The notes beneath the pieces were generated by a model. It was given only the letters and a program-made list of their open reading frames with translations. It was not told the DNA's origin and did no database searches. From the NCBI RefSeq assembly GCF_015550595.1, contig NZ_JADNBB010000006.1, positions 152,487 to 216,486 of the forward strand: a stretch of DNA of 64,000 nucleotides, read 5' to 3'. Below, in pieces: positions 42,796 to 52,860 of this stretch; positions within the stretch are counted from its first letter, which is position 1; the number at the start of each line of letters is the position of its first letter. Source of the DNA: Parabacteroides goldsteinii. Lineage in GTDB: Bacteria; Bacteroidota; Bacteroidia; Bacteroidales; Tannerellaceae. The translations under genes and the position numbers were made by a program.

Positions 42796-45138
42796 TTATA
42801 ATGTAAACTCTCCGTTCAGCCGGATATCATCCGAAGCCGCTCCAACCATTACTTTGAAGTCGCCGGGTTCTACTACCTGTTTCATTTCCTGATTATAAAG
42901 AGACAGTTCCTCTTCACCTAATGTAAATGTTACTTTTCTGCTTTCACCCTTCTTTAAGGCGATGCGTTTGAATGCCTTCAGCAAGATCGGAGCCTGGGAA
43001 ACAGAAGCGACTTTGTCGCAGATATAAAGCTGAACAACTTCTTCCCCATCACGGTCGCCAGTATTGGTTACCGTGCAACTTACTGTTTGCAAGGCATCTT
43101 TTCCATTGCCTTTTTGCATTTCCAGCTGGCTGTAATCGAATTTAGTATAACTCAAACCATAACCAAAGGCATAAAGAGGTGTTCCCTCTTCTTCCACATA
43201 AGCACGTTGTTTACCCTGCGAATAGAACAAAGGTAACTGGCCTTCGCTACGGGGAACGGATACCGGCATACGTCCGGCGGGGTTGTAATCACCAAATAAT
43301 ACATCAGCAATAGCCGTACCACCCTGTTCACCGGGATACCAAGCCGTAAGCAATGCCTGCGCTTTTTCCGAAGCCAGATTCATGTTCAGGGTACGTCCCT
43401 GAATATAGACAACTACCAGGGGCTTACCTGTCGCAGCTACTGCCTCCAGCAACTTCTCCTGATCGCCCAGCAAACGTAAAGTACTGCGGTCGTATCCTTC
43501 GCCACAATCCATGTCCGACAGGATCTGGTTTCCGTCGTTAGAAACATCAGCGGCACCGGTTCCTATATATTTTGTCTTAAAATCACGGGCACTGGAACCT
43601 CCCACAACCAAAACGACCACATCTGCCGAACGGGCTGCATCCACTGCTGCCGGGATATTACTTGCTGTTACGTCACGGATGGCACAACCTTTTACATAAT
43701 TAACTTTCGTGGAAGGAGAAACAGCTTTCCGTATGCCGTCCAAAACAGTAACAATCTCTTCACGTTCCTGAGGAGCCGTGTAGTCGCCCAACTGGTTATA
43801 CATCATATCCGCATTCGGACCGATAACGGCGATGCTTCCGATATTTTTTTTCAAAGGTAATATCCCATCGTTCTTTAATAGGACAATCCCTTCACGGGCT
43901 ACCTCACGAGCCAGTTCCTTATGTGCTTTCGAACGTACCAACTGCTTCGCCTGTTCCGGAGAAACATACGGATTCTCGAACAATCCCATACGGAACTTTA
44001 AACGAAGCACATTAGCTACCGCCCTGTCGAGATCATTCATTGTGATGGCCCCCTCTTCAAAGGCTTTCTTTAAGTTCTTGCCATACGCATTTCCTCCCAG
44101 GTCCATATCAAGACCGGCTTTCAGAGCCAAGACTGCGGCTTCCTTATTATCTTTTGCCACCCTTGCTCCGACAATTCCTTCGATACTTGTCAGATCCGAA
44201 TAGACAAATCCTTTAAATCCCCACTGGTCACGTAATACATCGGTCAATAAATACTTATTAGAAGTGCAAGGCACGCCGTCGATAGAGTTGTAGGAAGTCA
44301 TGATCGTTCCCACTCCTTCTTCCACCGCTTTCTTGAAAGGAGGCAGATAATCGGAGAAAAGCTGGCGCATACCGACATTGGCACGTGCACCGTTATGTCC
44401 GGCTTCAGGAATGCCGTAAGCGGCAAAATGTTTCAAAGTAGAATATAGATGTTTTCCGTCATTCTGCGATTCGCCCTGCATACCTTTCATAAAGGAAACG
44501 CCCAGAATAGTCGTTAATACAGGATCTTCACCAAATGTTTCTTCCATACGCGACCAACGCGGTTCGCGGGCAATATCCAGTACCGGACCATAACCGATGT
44601 TAGCTCCTTGCGAACGTGCTTCCAAAGCAATCGCCTCCCCCATCCGGTACATTAACTCTGCATTCCAGGTACTAGCCTGTGACAGGGAAGTCGGAAAGAC
44701 AGTAGTACCGATCGCCATGTGTCCGTGTGGACACTCTTCAGCAAATAAGACAGGGATTCCCAAGCGGGTTTCTTCTACCGCATATTTCTGTAATGCGTTC
44801 AATGCTTTGGCCGATAGTTCGGGGTTCAAGCCAGTCTCCAATGTCTTTTGCGTCCAGGGGTCAGCACGGAGAACTGCCCAGAATGAACCGATAGGCATTG
44901 CTTTCATCCGTTCTTTATAAAGATCGGAGGCAACTACGCCATTTTTTGTTTTGGTATACATTTCCCACCCCAGCGGACAGCATAGCTGACCGACTTTTTC
45001 TTCGACGGTCATACGTCCTACCAGGTCTTTTACCCTATCCTCGACAGGTGCCGTAGCCTGTTTATATAACGGCTGCTGAGCTATAGCCTGTCCCGCACAT
45101 GCGATAAGGCCGATTATGAAAGATGTTGTTTTACTCAT
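42796..45138 (-). CDS. GH3-family beta-glycosidase, secreted
   Basis: A 780-residue GH3 enzyme with a signal peptide (about 1-20, 'AGQAIAQQ'). Order: N-terminal TIM-like domain (about 35-380), alpha/beta sandwich (about 400-610, 'VPRSEGQLPLFYS' near its end), and a fibronectin-III-like C-terminal domain (about 690-775). The nucleophile is Asp315 in 'GFVYSDLTSIEG'; 'KHFAAYG' and 'IMTSYNSIDGVPC' are standard substrate-site text. GH3 covers beta-glucosidase, xylosidase and N-acetylhexosaminidase. The lack of the short NagZ-type layout argues for a glucosidase-like member, but in a mucin locus another beta-linked sugar is possible. It stands alone between two repeat elements. Confidence 0.93.
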   Translation of the reverse strand: MSKTTSFIIGLIACAGQAIAQQPLYKQATAPVEDRVKDLVGRMTVEEKVGQLCCPLGWEMYTKTKNGVVASDLYKERMKAMPIGSFWAVLRADPWTQKTLETGLNPELSAKALNALQKYAVEETRLGIPVLFAEECPHGHMAIGTTVFPTSLSQASTWNAELMYRMGEAIALEARSQGANIGYGPVLDIAREPRWSRMEETFGEDPVLTTILGVSFMKGMQGESQNDGKHLYSTLKHFAAYGIPEAGHNGARANVGMRQLFSDYLPPFKKAVEEGVGTIMTSYNSIDGVPCTSNKYLLTDVLRDQWGFKGFVYSDLTSIEGIVGARVAKDNKEAAVLALKAGLDMDLGGNAYGKNLKKAFEEGAITMNDLDRAVANVLRLKFRMGLFENPYVSPEQAKQLVRSKAHKELAREVAREGIVLLKNDGILPLKKNIGSIAVIGPNADMMYNQLGDYTAPQEREEIVTVLDGIRKAVSPSTKVNYVKGCAIRDVTASNIPAAVDAARSADVVVLVVGGSSARDFKTKYIGTGAADVSNDGNQILSDMDCGEGYDRSTLRLLGDQEKLLEAVAATGKPLVVVYIQGRTLNMNLASEKAQALLTAWYPGEQGGTAIADVLFGDYNPAGRMPVSVPRSEGQLPLFYSQGKQRAYVEEEGTPLYAFGYGLSYTKFDYSQLEMQKGNGKDALQTVSCTVTNTGDRDGEEVVQLYICDKVASVSQAPILLKAFKRIALKKGESRKVTFTLGEEELSLYNQEMKQVVEPGDFKVMVGAASDDIRLNGEFTL

Positions 45139-45259
45139 ATAACTATATTGTTTTATTTAAGAGATTATTAGTTTTGAATGTCTCAACAATTATCAAAATG
45201 AATGTTTCACTATTTGACAGATTTGAGCTATTTTATGGTGTCTGTTCAAGTGACAGATG

Positions 45260-45362
45260 GTAACTGATTCCCCTCTTGAGAGGGGATAAGGGGTGTGTTA
45301 AAGCCTGTTTATGCCGAAACTATAACACACCCCCTGCCCCCTCTCAAGAGGGGAAAAGTTAC
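45260..45362. repeat. 103-bp inverted-repeat element between GH29 and GH3
   Basis: The left arm 45260-45300 and right arm 45323-45362 are near-perfect inverted copies (about 40 bp each) with a 22-bp centre. Each arm holds the self-palindrome CCCCTCTTGAGAGGGG or its mate, so cruciform or alternative pairing is possible. The ends are GTAACT and AGTTAC. It carries no gene, and may act as a terminator for GH29 as well as being a mobile or dispersed repeat. Confidence 0.8.
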
Positions 45363-45409
45363 TCCCGTCACTGTAAATGGATAGCTCATATCTTGCTAGA
45401 AGTGAACCA

Positions 45410-46795
45410 TTATTTCTTAACTGTAAACTGTAAAGCTATCGGTTCATTCTTTAATCCTTTCGGAAGAGTAACCTTTACTTTACCGTCTTTGCTGATGTAT
45501 TTCACGGTCTTGTTTCCTTTCAGCATTTTCATCTTGCCTGTCGGGATATTTCCGCTCCATTCGATCGTTTCAGGCAGGTTCTCTCCTTCCGGCAAAGCAT
45601 AAACGGCATATAAGGTCTTACCGTCTTTATCCGCAGTAAACCAAACATTACCATCATTATAAACCGGAGTGATACGGGTATTATAGATCGCTTTCCCGTT
45701 CGTTCTCAACCATTCTCCGATAACATGCAGACGTTCAGCCACCGCATCTTCGATAGTTCCCTGCGGAGTCGGACCTACACCTAATAACAAACATCCCCCC
45801 TTCGCCGTAATCTCAGCCAAAAGATCAATCACTTTAGTCGGTGACTTATAAGGAGCATCAGGAACCCAGCCCCAGTCATTACTCAACGTGATGCAACTTT
45901 CCCACGGATTATTCAACTGCGTTTCGGGGATACTGCGTTCCGGAGTCTGATAGTTTTCATTTCTTCCGCGGATCGTACGGTCGACAGAGATCAACCCCGG
46001 TTGTGTGGAGGTACGCACCTTTGTCAACAGTTTATCCAGATTGACATCATCACCGGTGACCCAGCCGCCATCCAGCCAAAGGATATCGAAGTTGCCATAA
46101 TCAGTCATCAGTTCATTCATCTGGTTATAAGTGAAATCCTGATAGTTTTTCCACCAGTCTGGATGATTTTCTTTTTTATAATTCTGACGACGGTTGGCTG
46201 TTGCAAAATAAGGATTCCAGAACCATTCGCAATGCCAGTCCGGTTTAGAGAAATAACATCCGATCATAAAATCTTTCTGGCGGAAAGCATCAAACACGTG
46301 ACGTGCCACATCTTTTTTCGGATCAGTACCGAAAGGACCGTTCGCGATGGAGAAGTCCGTGAACTTCGAATCGAACATACAGAAACCATCGTGATGCTTC
46401 GTTGTAAAGATCATATATTTCATTCCTGCATCCTGCATGATATCCGCCCATTTAGCCGGATCGAACTGTGTCGGATTCAAAGAGTCCTTCAAACCGTAAT
46501 ACCACTTCTTGTATTCATCGTAGGTCATATCTTTCTTGCGGGAAATCCAGTCTACGTCCTCGGAGCAGATGGACCACGACTCTACAATGCCGGGAACAGA
46601 ATATAGTCCCCAATGGAACAAAACACCGAATTTCTGATCTTGCCATTTATCCAGTTTATCCAAAACCTTTTGATCTTTAGGCCACTCATAATCAGTTGAA
46701 CGTTCGTGAACAAAACCTTGTACCTGTTGGGCGTTTACATTCATAGTCAAAACGGTTCCTGCCAGGCAGCCGAATAGTGTTTTCAGGATTTTCAT
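45410..46795 (-). CDS. GH29-family alpha-L-fucosidase, secreted
   Basis: A 461-residue GH29 retaining fucosidase with a signal peptide (about 1-22, 'MNVNAQQ'). The catalytic domain (about 40-370) has 'KFGVLFHWGLYSVPG', 'MIFTTKHHDGFCMFDSKFTD' and the likely nucleophile Asp242 in 'ILWLDGGW'. A beta-sandwich domain forms the C-terminus. GH29 removes alpha-1,3/4/6-linked or pNP-accessible fucose, complementing the alpha-1,2 GH95 enzymes encoded on both sides. It is a single-gene unit, with a terminator upstream and an inverted-repeat element downstream. Confidence 0.95.
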   Translation of the reverse strand: MKILKTLFGCLAGTVLTMNVNAQQVQGFVHERSTDYEWPKDQKVLDKLDKWQDQKFGVLFHWGLYSVPGIVESWSICSEDVDWISRKKDMTYDEYKKWYYGLKDSLNPTQFDPAKWADIMQDAGMKYMIFTTKHHDGFCMFDSKFTDFSIANGPFGTDPKKDVARHVFDAFRQKDFMIGCYFSKPDWHCEWFWNPYFATANRRQNYKKENHPDWWKNYQDFTYNQMNELMTDYGNFDILWLDGGWVTGDDVNLDKLLTKVRTSTQPGLISVDRTIRGRNENYQTPERSIPETQLNNPWESCITLSNDWGWVPDAPYKSPTKVIDLLAEITAKGGCLLLGVGPTPQGTIEDAVAERLHVIGEWLRTNGKAIYNTRITPVYNDGNVWFTADKDGKTLYAVYALPEGENLPETIEWSGNIPTGKMKMLKGNKTVKYISKDGKVKVTLPKGLKNEPIALQFTVKK

Positions 46796-46815
46796 AAAAT
46801 CATCGTTTTAATTAT

Positions 46816-46880
46816 TGTACAATATTAATTTTTCGTTTAAGTCAAGCCTTAGATGGCATTAGAAAATCTGTACAATATTA
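46816..46880. promoter_or_regulatory. Direct repeat TGTACAATATTA upstream of GH29
   Basis: The 12-mer TGTACAATATTA occurs at 46816-46827 and again at 46869-46880, 53 bp apart (about five helical turns), within 90 bp of the GH29 ATG. Each copy has partial dyad character (TGTACA). It is a plausible operator pair. Confidence 0.4.
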
Positions 46881-46932
46881 CAGATAATATCCCAAATGTC
46901 AAAATGTAGCAATGACAATATGTAATAAAAAA

Positions 46933-46959
46933 ATGCATGGACCTCCCCGACCCATGCAT
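46933..46959. terminator. Intrinsic terminator after the GH95 gene at 46997
   Basis: ATGCATGG (46933-46940) pairs with CCATGCAT (46952-46959) and T7 follows on the minus strand. It lies 37 bp past the GH95 stop. Confidence 0.85.
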
Positions 46960-46996
46960 CTGTCAATCAATAACTCTAATTATTTTAAAGAACCGT

Positions 46997-49291
46997 TTAG
47001 TGCGATTGCTTTTCCTTTATATCGATCCATTGTCCTTTCCGTGTTTCAATCGTATAAACTCCATCTTCATTCGTTACATCACCCTCATTCCCTGTTACGG
47101 ACACTTCGCTGCCATCCGCAGGGAAAGCAATGCGCAACTTACCGCCTTGTTCCGGATAGATGCGAAGTTTTACGATCTTGCCCTCTTTTTTTTCGGCAGA
47201 CACCAGGAAAGCCCCCATAGCACGCAGGTTATCGAATGAGACATCCGACCAAGCAGCAGGAATAGCCGGGAACACACGGACGATTCCGGTATGGCTTTGA
47301 AGCAACATTTCCTGAATACCGGAAGCAAAAGCGAAATTACCTTCCAATGTGAACGGACGATAGGTGAATTTTGATTTTCCACTCTTTGTCTGGTCACCAT
47401 TCACATGGAACGTGTTACGAAGGCAGAAGCATTCGGCAAACGTACGCAGTTCGTCGGCAGCACCTTCGCCATCAAAGGCACGGGCTTTCATATTGCCGAA
47501 CCAACTATAGGAATAACCGGTCCAGTAATCGGGAGTATACTCTTTCAGTTTCTTCAAAGTTGCCTGGATGATATGCTGCGATTTCTCACCCTGACTCCAG
47601 TCTACCAATCCCAGCGGATGAATTGCCATGGCATGGGAGAAATGGCGGTGAGACTGCTCATAGGGGAATCCTTTGGCAAAGGTCAGGGCACCTTCTCTAT
47701 CAAGGTCGAGATCCGGCAACTGATCATTCAGCTCTTTCCAGTGAGACGACTCGTCGGACAAGTTCAGTTCGGCAGCCAGTTCAGAGGCTGCACCAAAAGC
47801 AAACTTCATCAGGGCCAGATCGTAATTGGTCATATCCTTGAACCAGGCATTGATCGAGTTATCGAATATTTCAGGACTGGAACTCATTACCAGTTTACGA
47901 ACACCGTTGGCATCGACTACGGATATTTGTTCCAGGAAGACAGCCACATCCTTCAGGAACGGATAAGCCCTGTCTTTCAGGAATTCACGGTCTGCCGAAT
48001 ATTTCCAGTGGAGATAGAAATGCTGTGCCAGCCAGGCACCGACGGTCTGCGACATAGAATACTGTATCCACCCTCCCATCGGTACGCCCTGCAAAGTACA
48101 TACCCCGGGGATATTCATACCGTCTTTTTCAAAATATTCCTTCGTGTACTTTTTATAAACATCCCGCTGGTTCCACAACGTATTCAGATAACCCAGACCT
48201 TCAGTCAGATGGTTACCTGTATAAGCCGGCCAATAACTGAGTTGCGTGTTCAGGTCATGATGATAATCGCCTTTCCAGGGTGGAAGTTTCCCGTTATCGG
48301 CTGTCCAGACAGCCTGTAAAGAAATCGGATAAGAGTTCTCACGGCTGGCAGAACCGAACTTATACATCTCATTATCATATTGTTTCTGCAAAACAGGATC
48401 AGGAAGTGTAATGGATGACTGCACCCAATAATTTTTCCAGAAGTCCATATGAACCTGATAATCGGAGTCGATACCACGGGCCATTGCTTCCTGGGTCTTT
48501 TCGACTGCTTTATCTGTCCCCAAAGAAGATGTCACGCTCCAAACACCACAAAGCGTATTTCCTTTTTGCTGCCAGCGAACATTTACATCATACGAGAAGC
48601 CGTTCCAACCTTCCTGATGATAGCTGATCTGGTTAGTCTCTTCATTTATTGTTCCTTGCTGATAGCCCAGACGGCGCAAATCCTGTCCGGCTACAGAGTC
48701 ACCTGTTTTAGTATCTCCCGTACTATATTTCGGGGCTATCAATGATGGGGCTATAGCCGCCGGCAGATTTTCGAATACAAACCAACCGACTGGTTCGGTT
48801 GCATGAACAAATGTTTTCATCGTTGCACCATTTTCCCAAGTCGCTTCGCAAAGAGCATTATTCAGATAAAGACGAACATCGGAAGGCGAACCCAGTTGCT
48901 CCAATGAGAATTCCAGCGCAGCCCCCGGTATTTTAGACGGGGCAGGCTGTTGCTCATACGGATGATCATATTTCTGCTGAACCGGGAGATAGTCTTTTTT
49001 CTTCACTTGCTCACATACCCATGCGAAACGGTTGTTCGGTCCGGAGATACTATCCATCGGACGAAGATCCCACAGATCGGTGCGGTCCAGCGACAGACGC
49101 AAAGCCGAATCACGCTGCCAGATTAAGGCGCCGACAGTTGCATTACCCAGAGGCATCCCTTCATCCCAGGTCGTTGCCAGGTTTGGGAATTGCAAATCAC
49201 TTTCGGAAGGAGTAACCGGCAAATTACTCTTCCCACCGGTACAGGCCACCAACAGCCAGAGACTCGATACTACTAATAAGTTTTTCATCAT
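46997..49291 (-). CDS. GH95-family glycoside hydrolase (second copy), lipoprotein
   Basis: A 764-residue GH95-type protein with a lipoprotein signal (Cys in 'LLVACTGG'). It shares the fold with the 40027 gene but is clearly divergent: 'ATTWDEGMPLGNATVGALIW', 'WKGDYHHDLNTQLSYWPAY', 'YEQSHRHFSHAMAIHPLG' and a C-terminal 'EGNFAFASGIQEMLLQSHTG' then 'IVRVFPAIP'. The divergence from the first copy suggests a different aglycone or sugar (alpha-1,2-fucose versus alpha-L-galactose). It follows GH101 by 21 bp and ends in an intrinsic terminator, so the two form one transcript. Confidence 0.88.
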   Translation of the reverse strand: MMKNLLVVSSLWLLVACTGGKSNLPVTPSESDLQFPNLATTWDEGMPLGNATVGALIWQRDSALRLSLDRTDLWDLRPMDSISGPNNRFAWVCEQVKKKDYLPVQQKYDHPYEQQPAPSKIPGAALEFSLEQLGSPSDVRLYLNNALCEATWENGATMKTFVHATEPVGWFVFENLPAAIAPSLIAPKYSTGDTKTGDSVAGQDLRRLGYQQGTINEETNQISYHQEGWNGFSYDVNVRWQQKGNTLCGVWSVTSSLGTDKAVEKTQEAMARGIDSDYQVHMDFWKNYWVQSSITLPDPVLQKQYDNEMYKFGSASRENSYPISLQAVWTADNGKLPPWKGDYHHDLNTQLSYWPAYTGNHLTEGLGYLNTLWNQRDVYKKYTKEYFEKDGMNIPGVCTLQGVPMGGWIQYSMSQTVGAWLAQHFYLHWKYSADREFLKDRAYPFLKDVAVFLEQISVVDANGVRKLVMSSSPEIFDNSINAWFKDMTNYDLALMKFAFGAASELAAELNLSDESSHWKELNDQLPDLDLDREGALTFAKGFPYEQSHRHFSHAMAIHPLGLVDWSQGEKSQHIIQATLKKLKEYTPDYWTGYSYSWFGNMKARAFDGEGAADELRTFAECFCLRNTFHVNGDQTKSGKSKFTYRPFTLEGNFAFASGIQEMLLQSHTGIVRVFPAIPAAWSDVSFDNLRAMGAFLVSAEKKEGKIVKLRIYPEQGGKLRIAFPADGSEVSVTGNEGDVTNEDGVYTIETRKGQWIDIKEKQSH

Positions 49292-49312
49292 AAATATAAA
49301 GTTAATATTATT

Positions 49313-52300
49313 CTATTTCATCAGTTTCCCTTTGATACCGAAATCATCGATCACCAATAGACCATTCCCCTGCTTCATGACGGCAATATAAAAACCGTCA
49401 CTTTGCGGAACAGTAAAACATACCCGGCATTTCCCCGGACGATTCAGATCATAAGAGAAGACGGGCACTGCTTGCGAGGGAGAGATTCCGACAACCTGAT
49501 AGACATCTCTACGGTCTACTTTATAATCGAACTCAACTTCGTAGGTTTCTCCGGGTACAAAACGGATCATCGCCGGAGAAGTCCTGTACACTTCACCATT
49601 CCGTTCACGCCAGGTGGCCAGCGACCAGTTGCCATTGATCGTGTTGTCGGTATAGACACCATGCTTCTCCGCCAGGTGCGTAGTAAAAGCACTTGGTTGA
49701 CAAGGGATAAACGGTCCCCATCCTTCATCCACATGCTCAAAATCTTCAAAGTAATCGTAACCGTTTTTCTGAGGCGACTGATAGGCAATCACACGCACAT
49801 CATCAAAAGCCACGGCCGAGGTATCGCAAGAAGCATCGGCACGTAAAGACAACGTCACACGATTACTGCCGGACGGCACACGGAAAGGCAACTTCAACCG
49901 TTGCCAGGTCGTTTTAAAACGATCCGTATTGTCGGTATAATTAAACACCTTACTTTCTTCAATCGAGGTTTGTTCATTCAGCAGGTTGCCGGCCTCTACA
50001 TGCAAGATGGCTTTCTTCCGGCCGGTAACGTTTACCCATACAGAGGCTACATATTCCTGTCCGGGAGTCAGGCCATCGACCTGCTGGCTCACGTTGGCTG
50101 CCGGTGCTCCTTTCATCGACAAATAACGCTGACCGTACTCTGTTCTTTCCATCGAAACGGCAGTAGCATCTCCTCCTACCTTCCAATGATCGAACGAACC
50201 GCTATCAAATCCGGTGTCTTTCAGCGGACTTCCGGCACTCCATTCCATTTCCTGGGGCTCTTTTTTCTCTTCCTTATATAATACATAGCCTGTCTCCGGC
50301 AATGCTTCTATCTCTACGCCTCCGTTACGTACGGAAAGTTTGGCGACAAGCGTCCTTCCGTTGTCTCCCAAACGATACAGCCATGCATTGCTAACAGATT
50401 TCCAGGAAGCAGGAAGTTGCCAGGATGTCTTGCCTCCCTGCGTGTTATAATGATAAATCTTTTCTTCCGTTGCAGGATTCCAGGGAATGAACACACTTCC
50501 GCCTGACATCAATACCTGGCCGTCTCTACGAATCACCGTCCCCTCTTCCTCACTTTTATAAGAGATCAAACCGTCTGCCAAGACAGCACGAACGGTATCG
50601 AGTTGCATTAACGGGTAATGCATCAAATAGCGGTAAGGCAATTGTTTGGTAAAGAAATTACGTACCACTCCATCAAAGTCGCGCCCTTTCTGCCATCCCA
50701 TAAATCCGATTTCTGCTCCACGGCTGTAACCGCCTAACAGAGCAGGATGTTCGGCATATCCGTCGCGATACCGATGATGTACGAAGCGATGAATCAAACT
50801 TTTGGCTTCTGGGTTGTAATGGATCCAAACCGCTTCCTTATCAAATACATCGGCATCTTCCGTCCATATTGCCCAACCGTTTTGATTGAACAATCTGGCC
50901 GTCTGATAAGCCAGCCAACGATATTCCCGATAGGTATCGAGATAAACAAACGAGAGGTCGGGTACATCTGCTTTGAGTTGCTCCAGACGCTTCGCAAAAG
51001 TTCCCGCAAGCATATCGGCCTCCTTATTGATAAAGAAAGACTGGTCCAGCCAACTCCAGGCCGGCATGTCGGTTACGATCCGGTCGTTGAATGCTTTGGC
51101 TTCGGGATATGATTCGCTATGATTGATATGAACACCGATATGCGCATTGTATTTCCGGGCTTCTTTTGCCAGAAAAGCCAGCTCGTCCTTTCCGCCGGCG
51201 CGTTCGTTATAGCTACCCGAGTAATCAGGATGCCCACTGTCGTGTCCTTCACTCTGATAGCCTTTCAGTTCGAGCATCTGTCCGAAACCGTCGGTTGCCA
51301 GGTAAAATTTCTTTATATTATCCAACTGGCGAAGGAACGGATACTGAGCACAACTGGCAAAGTTCATCGTGATCGTAGCATACGAGTTCTGCACCCGATC
51401 CACACCGAAAGGAACCGGATATACTTTTTGCAAAGCCATCGCCCCGTCCTGCCAGTCGACTTTGTTATCCCGATTACAATCGTCTGACAGGATTACTTTT
51501 ATATAAGGAAGCTCCACAACCTCTCCCGCATGCCCCCGGTAAATCCATTCGTTTCCCCAGATACCGGTTACAACAGAACCTGCCGTTTGCACCGACTGAT
51601 ATAAAAACTGGCGGGTATTATAGATCGAATTACTTTCAAGAGTTGCCACCAACTTATCTGAATTCAACAAAAGGATGGAACCGTATTGATGGGTATGGTC
51701 TATCGCTTTATCCTTCAACGGATAGAATATATCGGAACTTACATTATTGGCAATAGACAAACAGGCCTCGGGAGTCGATGCCGCAACAGATACCAGATGA
51801 TGATCCGGGAAAGCGAATGTCTTCACTTTAACATCGCCATCTTCTTCTATTCCGGTTACGGACAGTTGAAGTACGTTGTCGGTCACTTCACAACAGACAT
51901 TCAGTGTAACCCCTATTTCTTTTACCTTCAAGGTATAATACACCCGGCCGGCCTCCGCCCTACTCGTCACTTTAGGCAAATAATAATCGCCATTTATCGT
52001 GATGCCTTTCACATCAAACGGCTGACCGCCGAGCTGGGATTGGTTCTCCTTCCAGAGATAAGACTGAACCGATGGAAAATCTTTAGTTAACCGAACGTCC
52101 ATCCGGGAAGAGGACAAGGTATAGCCACTTTTCTTTTGGGCTGCTTCCCTCTTCGGCTCCGTCAGACTACGGCAAACCACATTAGATATTTGTACGTTCC
52201 CTTTGTCGTGCACACGGAAACCGGTCTGTCCCGGTAAAAGAGGAAGATCCGGTATGTATTTATGAGCGATCTGTTCTCCATCTACATATACGGTCAGCGT

Positions 52301-52693
52301 ACGTCCGATACAGTTCACCTTGATACGACGGCGGTGATGTGCATACAACTTTGATATGTCGCGGGCTATTTCGGTCTTCCCGTTTGGTGTTTCGACATAC
52401 CAGAAAGCAAATCCAAAATGGTCTGTTGCCTTATCGCATCCTACATACACCCAATCGTTTTCGTTTACATAACGTAATAATACGCCAACCTGCGCCGACG
52501 AGTTCTGTGGCAACAGGTCGAATTCAACCGTACTATTAACAGCAGAGAAATCATCAATCAGAGCCAAACTGTCGAGGTTACTTTTTAAATAATAAATAGA
52601 GGAAGAGTTTTTCACCCCTTTTCCCGGTTGCAGAACAGCGAAAGAGCTTGCTGAGATCAGACAGAAAGCCCCTATCGTTAAAATTTTATTCAT
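49313..52693 (-). CDS. GH101-family endo-alpha-N-acetylgalactosaminidase
   Basis: A 1126-residue multidomain enzyme. Signal peptide about 1-19; LamG-like sandwich about 30-180 ('VGVLLRYVNENDWVYVGCDK', 'GQTGFRVHDKGNVQISNVV'); galactose-mutarotase-like region about 195-400; GH101 TIM barrel about 405-700; then carbohydrate-binding-like sandwiches (about 840-985 and 990-1126). Barrel signatures are 'LELKGYQSEGHDSGHPDYSG', 'SFVYLDTYREYRW' with likely nucleophile Asp586, and 'WAIWTEDADVFDKEAVWIHY' with likely acid Glu612, by analogy with characterised GH101 enzymes. It releases Gal-beta-1,3-GalNAc (core 1) from Ser/Thr of mucins. Smaller than most Gram-positive members and without their surface anchors. 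Confidence 0.87.
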   Translation of the reverse strand: MNKILTIGAFCLISASSFAVLQPGKGVKNSSSIYYLKSNLDSLALIDDFSAVNSTVEFDLLPQNSSAQVGVLLRYVNENDWVYVGCDKATDHFGFAFWYVETPNGKTEIARDISKLYAHHRRRIKVNCIGRTLTVYVDGEQIAHKYIPDLPLLPGQTGFRVHDKGNVQISNVVCRSLTEPKREAAQKKSGYTLSSSRMDVRLTKDFPSVQSYLWKENQSQLGGQPFDVKGITINGDYYLPKVTSRAEAGRVYYTLKVKEIGVTLNVCCEVTDNVLQLSVTGIEEDGDVKVKTFAFPDHHLVSVAASTPEACLSIANNVSSDIFYPLKDKAIDHTHQYGSILLLNSDKLVATLESNSIYNTRQFLYQSVQTAGSVVTGIWGNEWIYRGHAGEVVELPYIKVILSDDCNRDNKVDWQDGAMALQKVYPVPFGVDRVQNSYATITMNFASCAQYPFLRQLDNIKKFYLATDGFGQMLELKGYQSEGHDSGHPDYSGSYNERAGGKDELAFLAKEARKYNAHIGVHINHSESYPEAKAFNDRIVTDMPAWSWLDQSFFINKEADMLAGTFAKRLEQLKADVPDLSFVYLDTYREYRWLAYQTARLFNQNGWAIWTEDADVFDKEAVWIHYNPEAKSLIHRFVHHRYRDGYAEHPALLGGYSRGAEIGFMGWQKGRDFDGVVRNFFTKQLPYRYLMHYPLMQLDTVRAVLADGLISYKSEEEGTVIRRDGQVLMSGGSVFIPWNPATEEKIYHYNTQGGKTSWQLPASWKSVSNAWLYRLGDNGRTLVAKLSVRNGGVEIEALPETGYVLYKEEKKEPQEMEWSAGSPLKDTGFDSGSFDHWKVGGDATAVSMERTEYGQRYLSMKGAPAANVSQQVDGLTPGQEYVASVWVNVTGRKKAILHVEAGNLLNEQTSIEESKVFNYTDNTDRFKTTWQRLKLPFRVPSGSNRVTLSLRADASCDTSAVAFDDVRVIAYQSPQKNGYDYFEDFEHVDEGWGPFIPCQPSAFTTHLAEKHGVYTDNTINGNWSLATWRERNGEVYRTSPAMIRFVPGETYEVEFDYKVDRRDVYQVVGISPSQAVPVFSYDLNRPGKCRVCFTVPQSDGFYIAVMKQGNGLLVIDDFGIKGKLMK

Positions 52694-52742
52694 TTACTTA
52701 AGTATTTACAGTGCTTATTTATGGTATATCGACTTGAATATA

Positions 52743-52750
52743 CAAATATA
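52743..52750 (-). promoter_or_regulatory. Candidate -7 element for the GH101-GH95 unit
   Basis: The minus strand reads TATATTTG (TAnnTTTG), 50-57 bp upstream of the GH101 ATG and directly beside the terminator stem of the previous unit. Confidence 0.45.
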
Positions 52751-52751
52751 A

Positions 52752-52788
52752 AGAGTGGAAATATATTTTTCTCATATATTTCCACTCT
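52752..52788. terminator. Terminator after the GH31-GH2 unit
   Basis: A perfect 15-bp inverted repeat (52752-52766 with 52774-52788) with a 7-nt loop lies 73 bp past the GH2 stop at 52861. The minus strand continues TTTATATTTG, where the GH101 -7 element begins. Confidence 0.7.
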
Positions 52789-52860
52789 CTTTTCTAAAAT
52801 CTCGTATTTTGCAAAATATATCACCAATTTTGCAAACACCGGCCTAAATAACTTTCCTGA

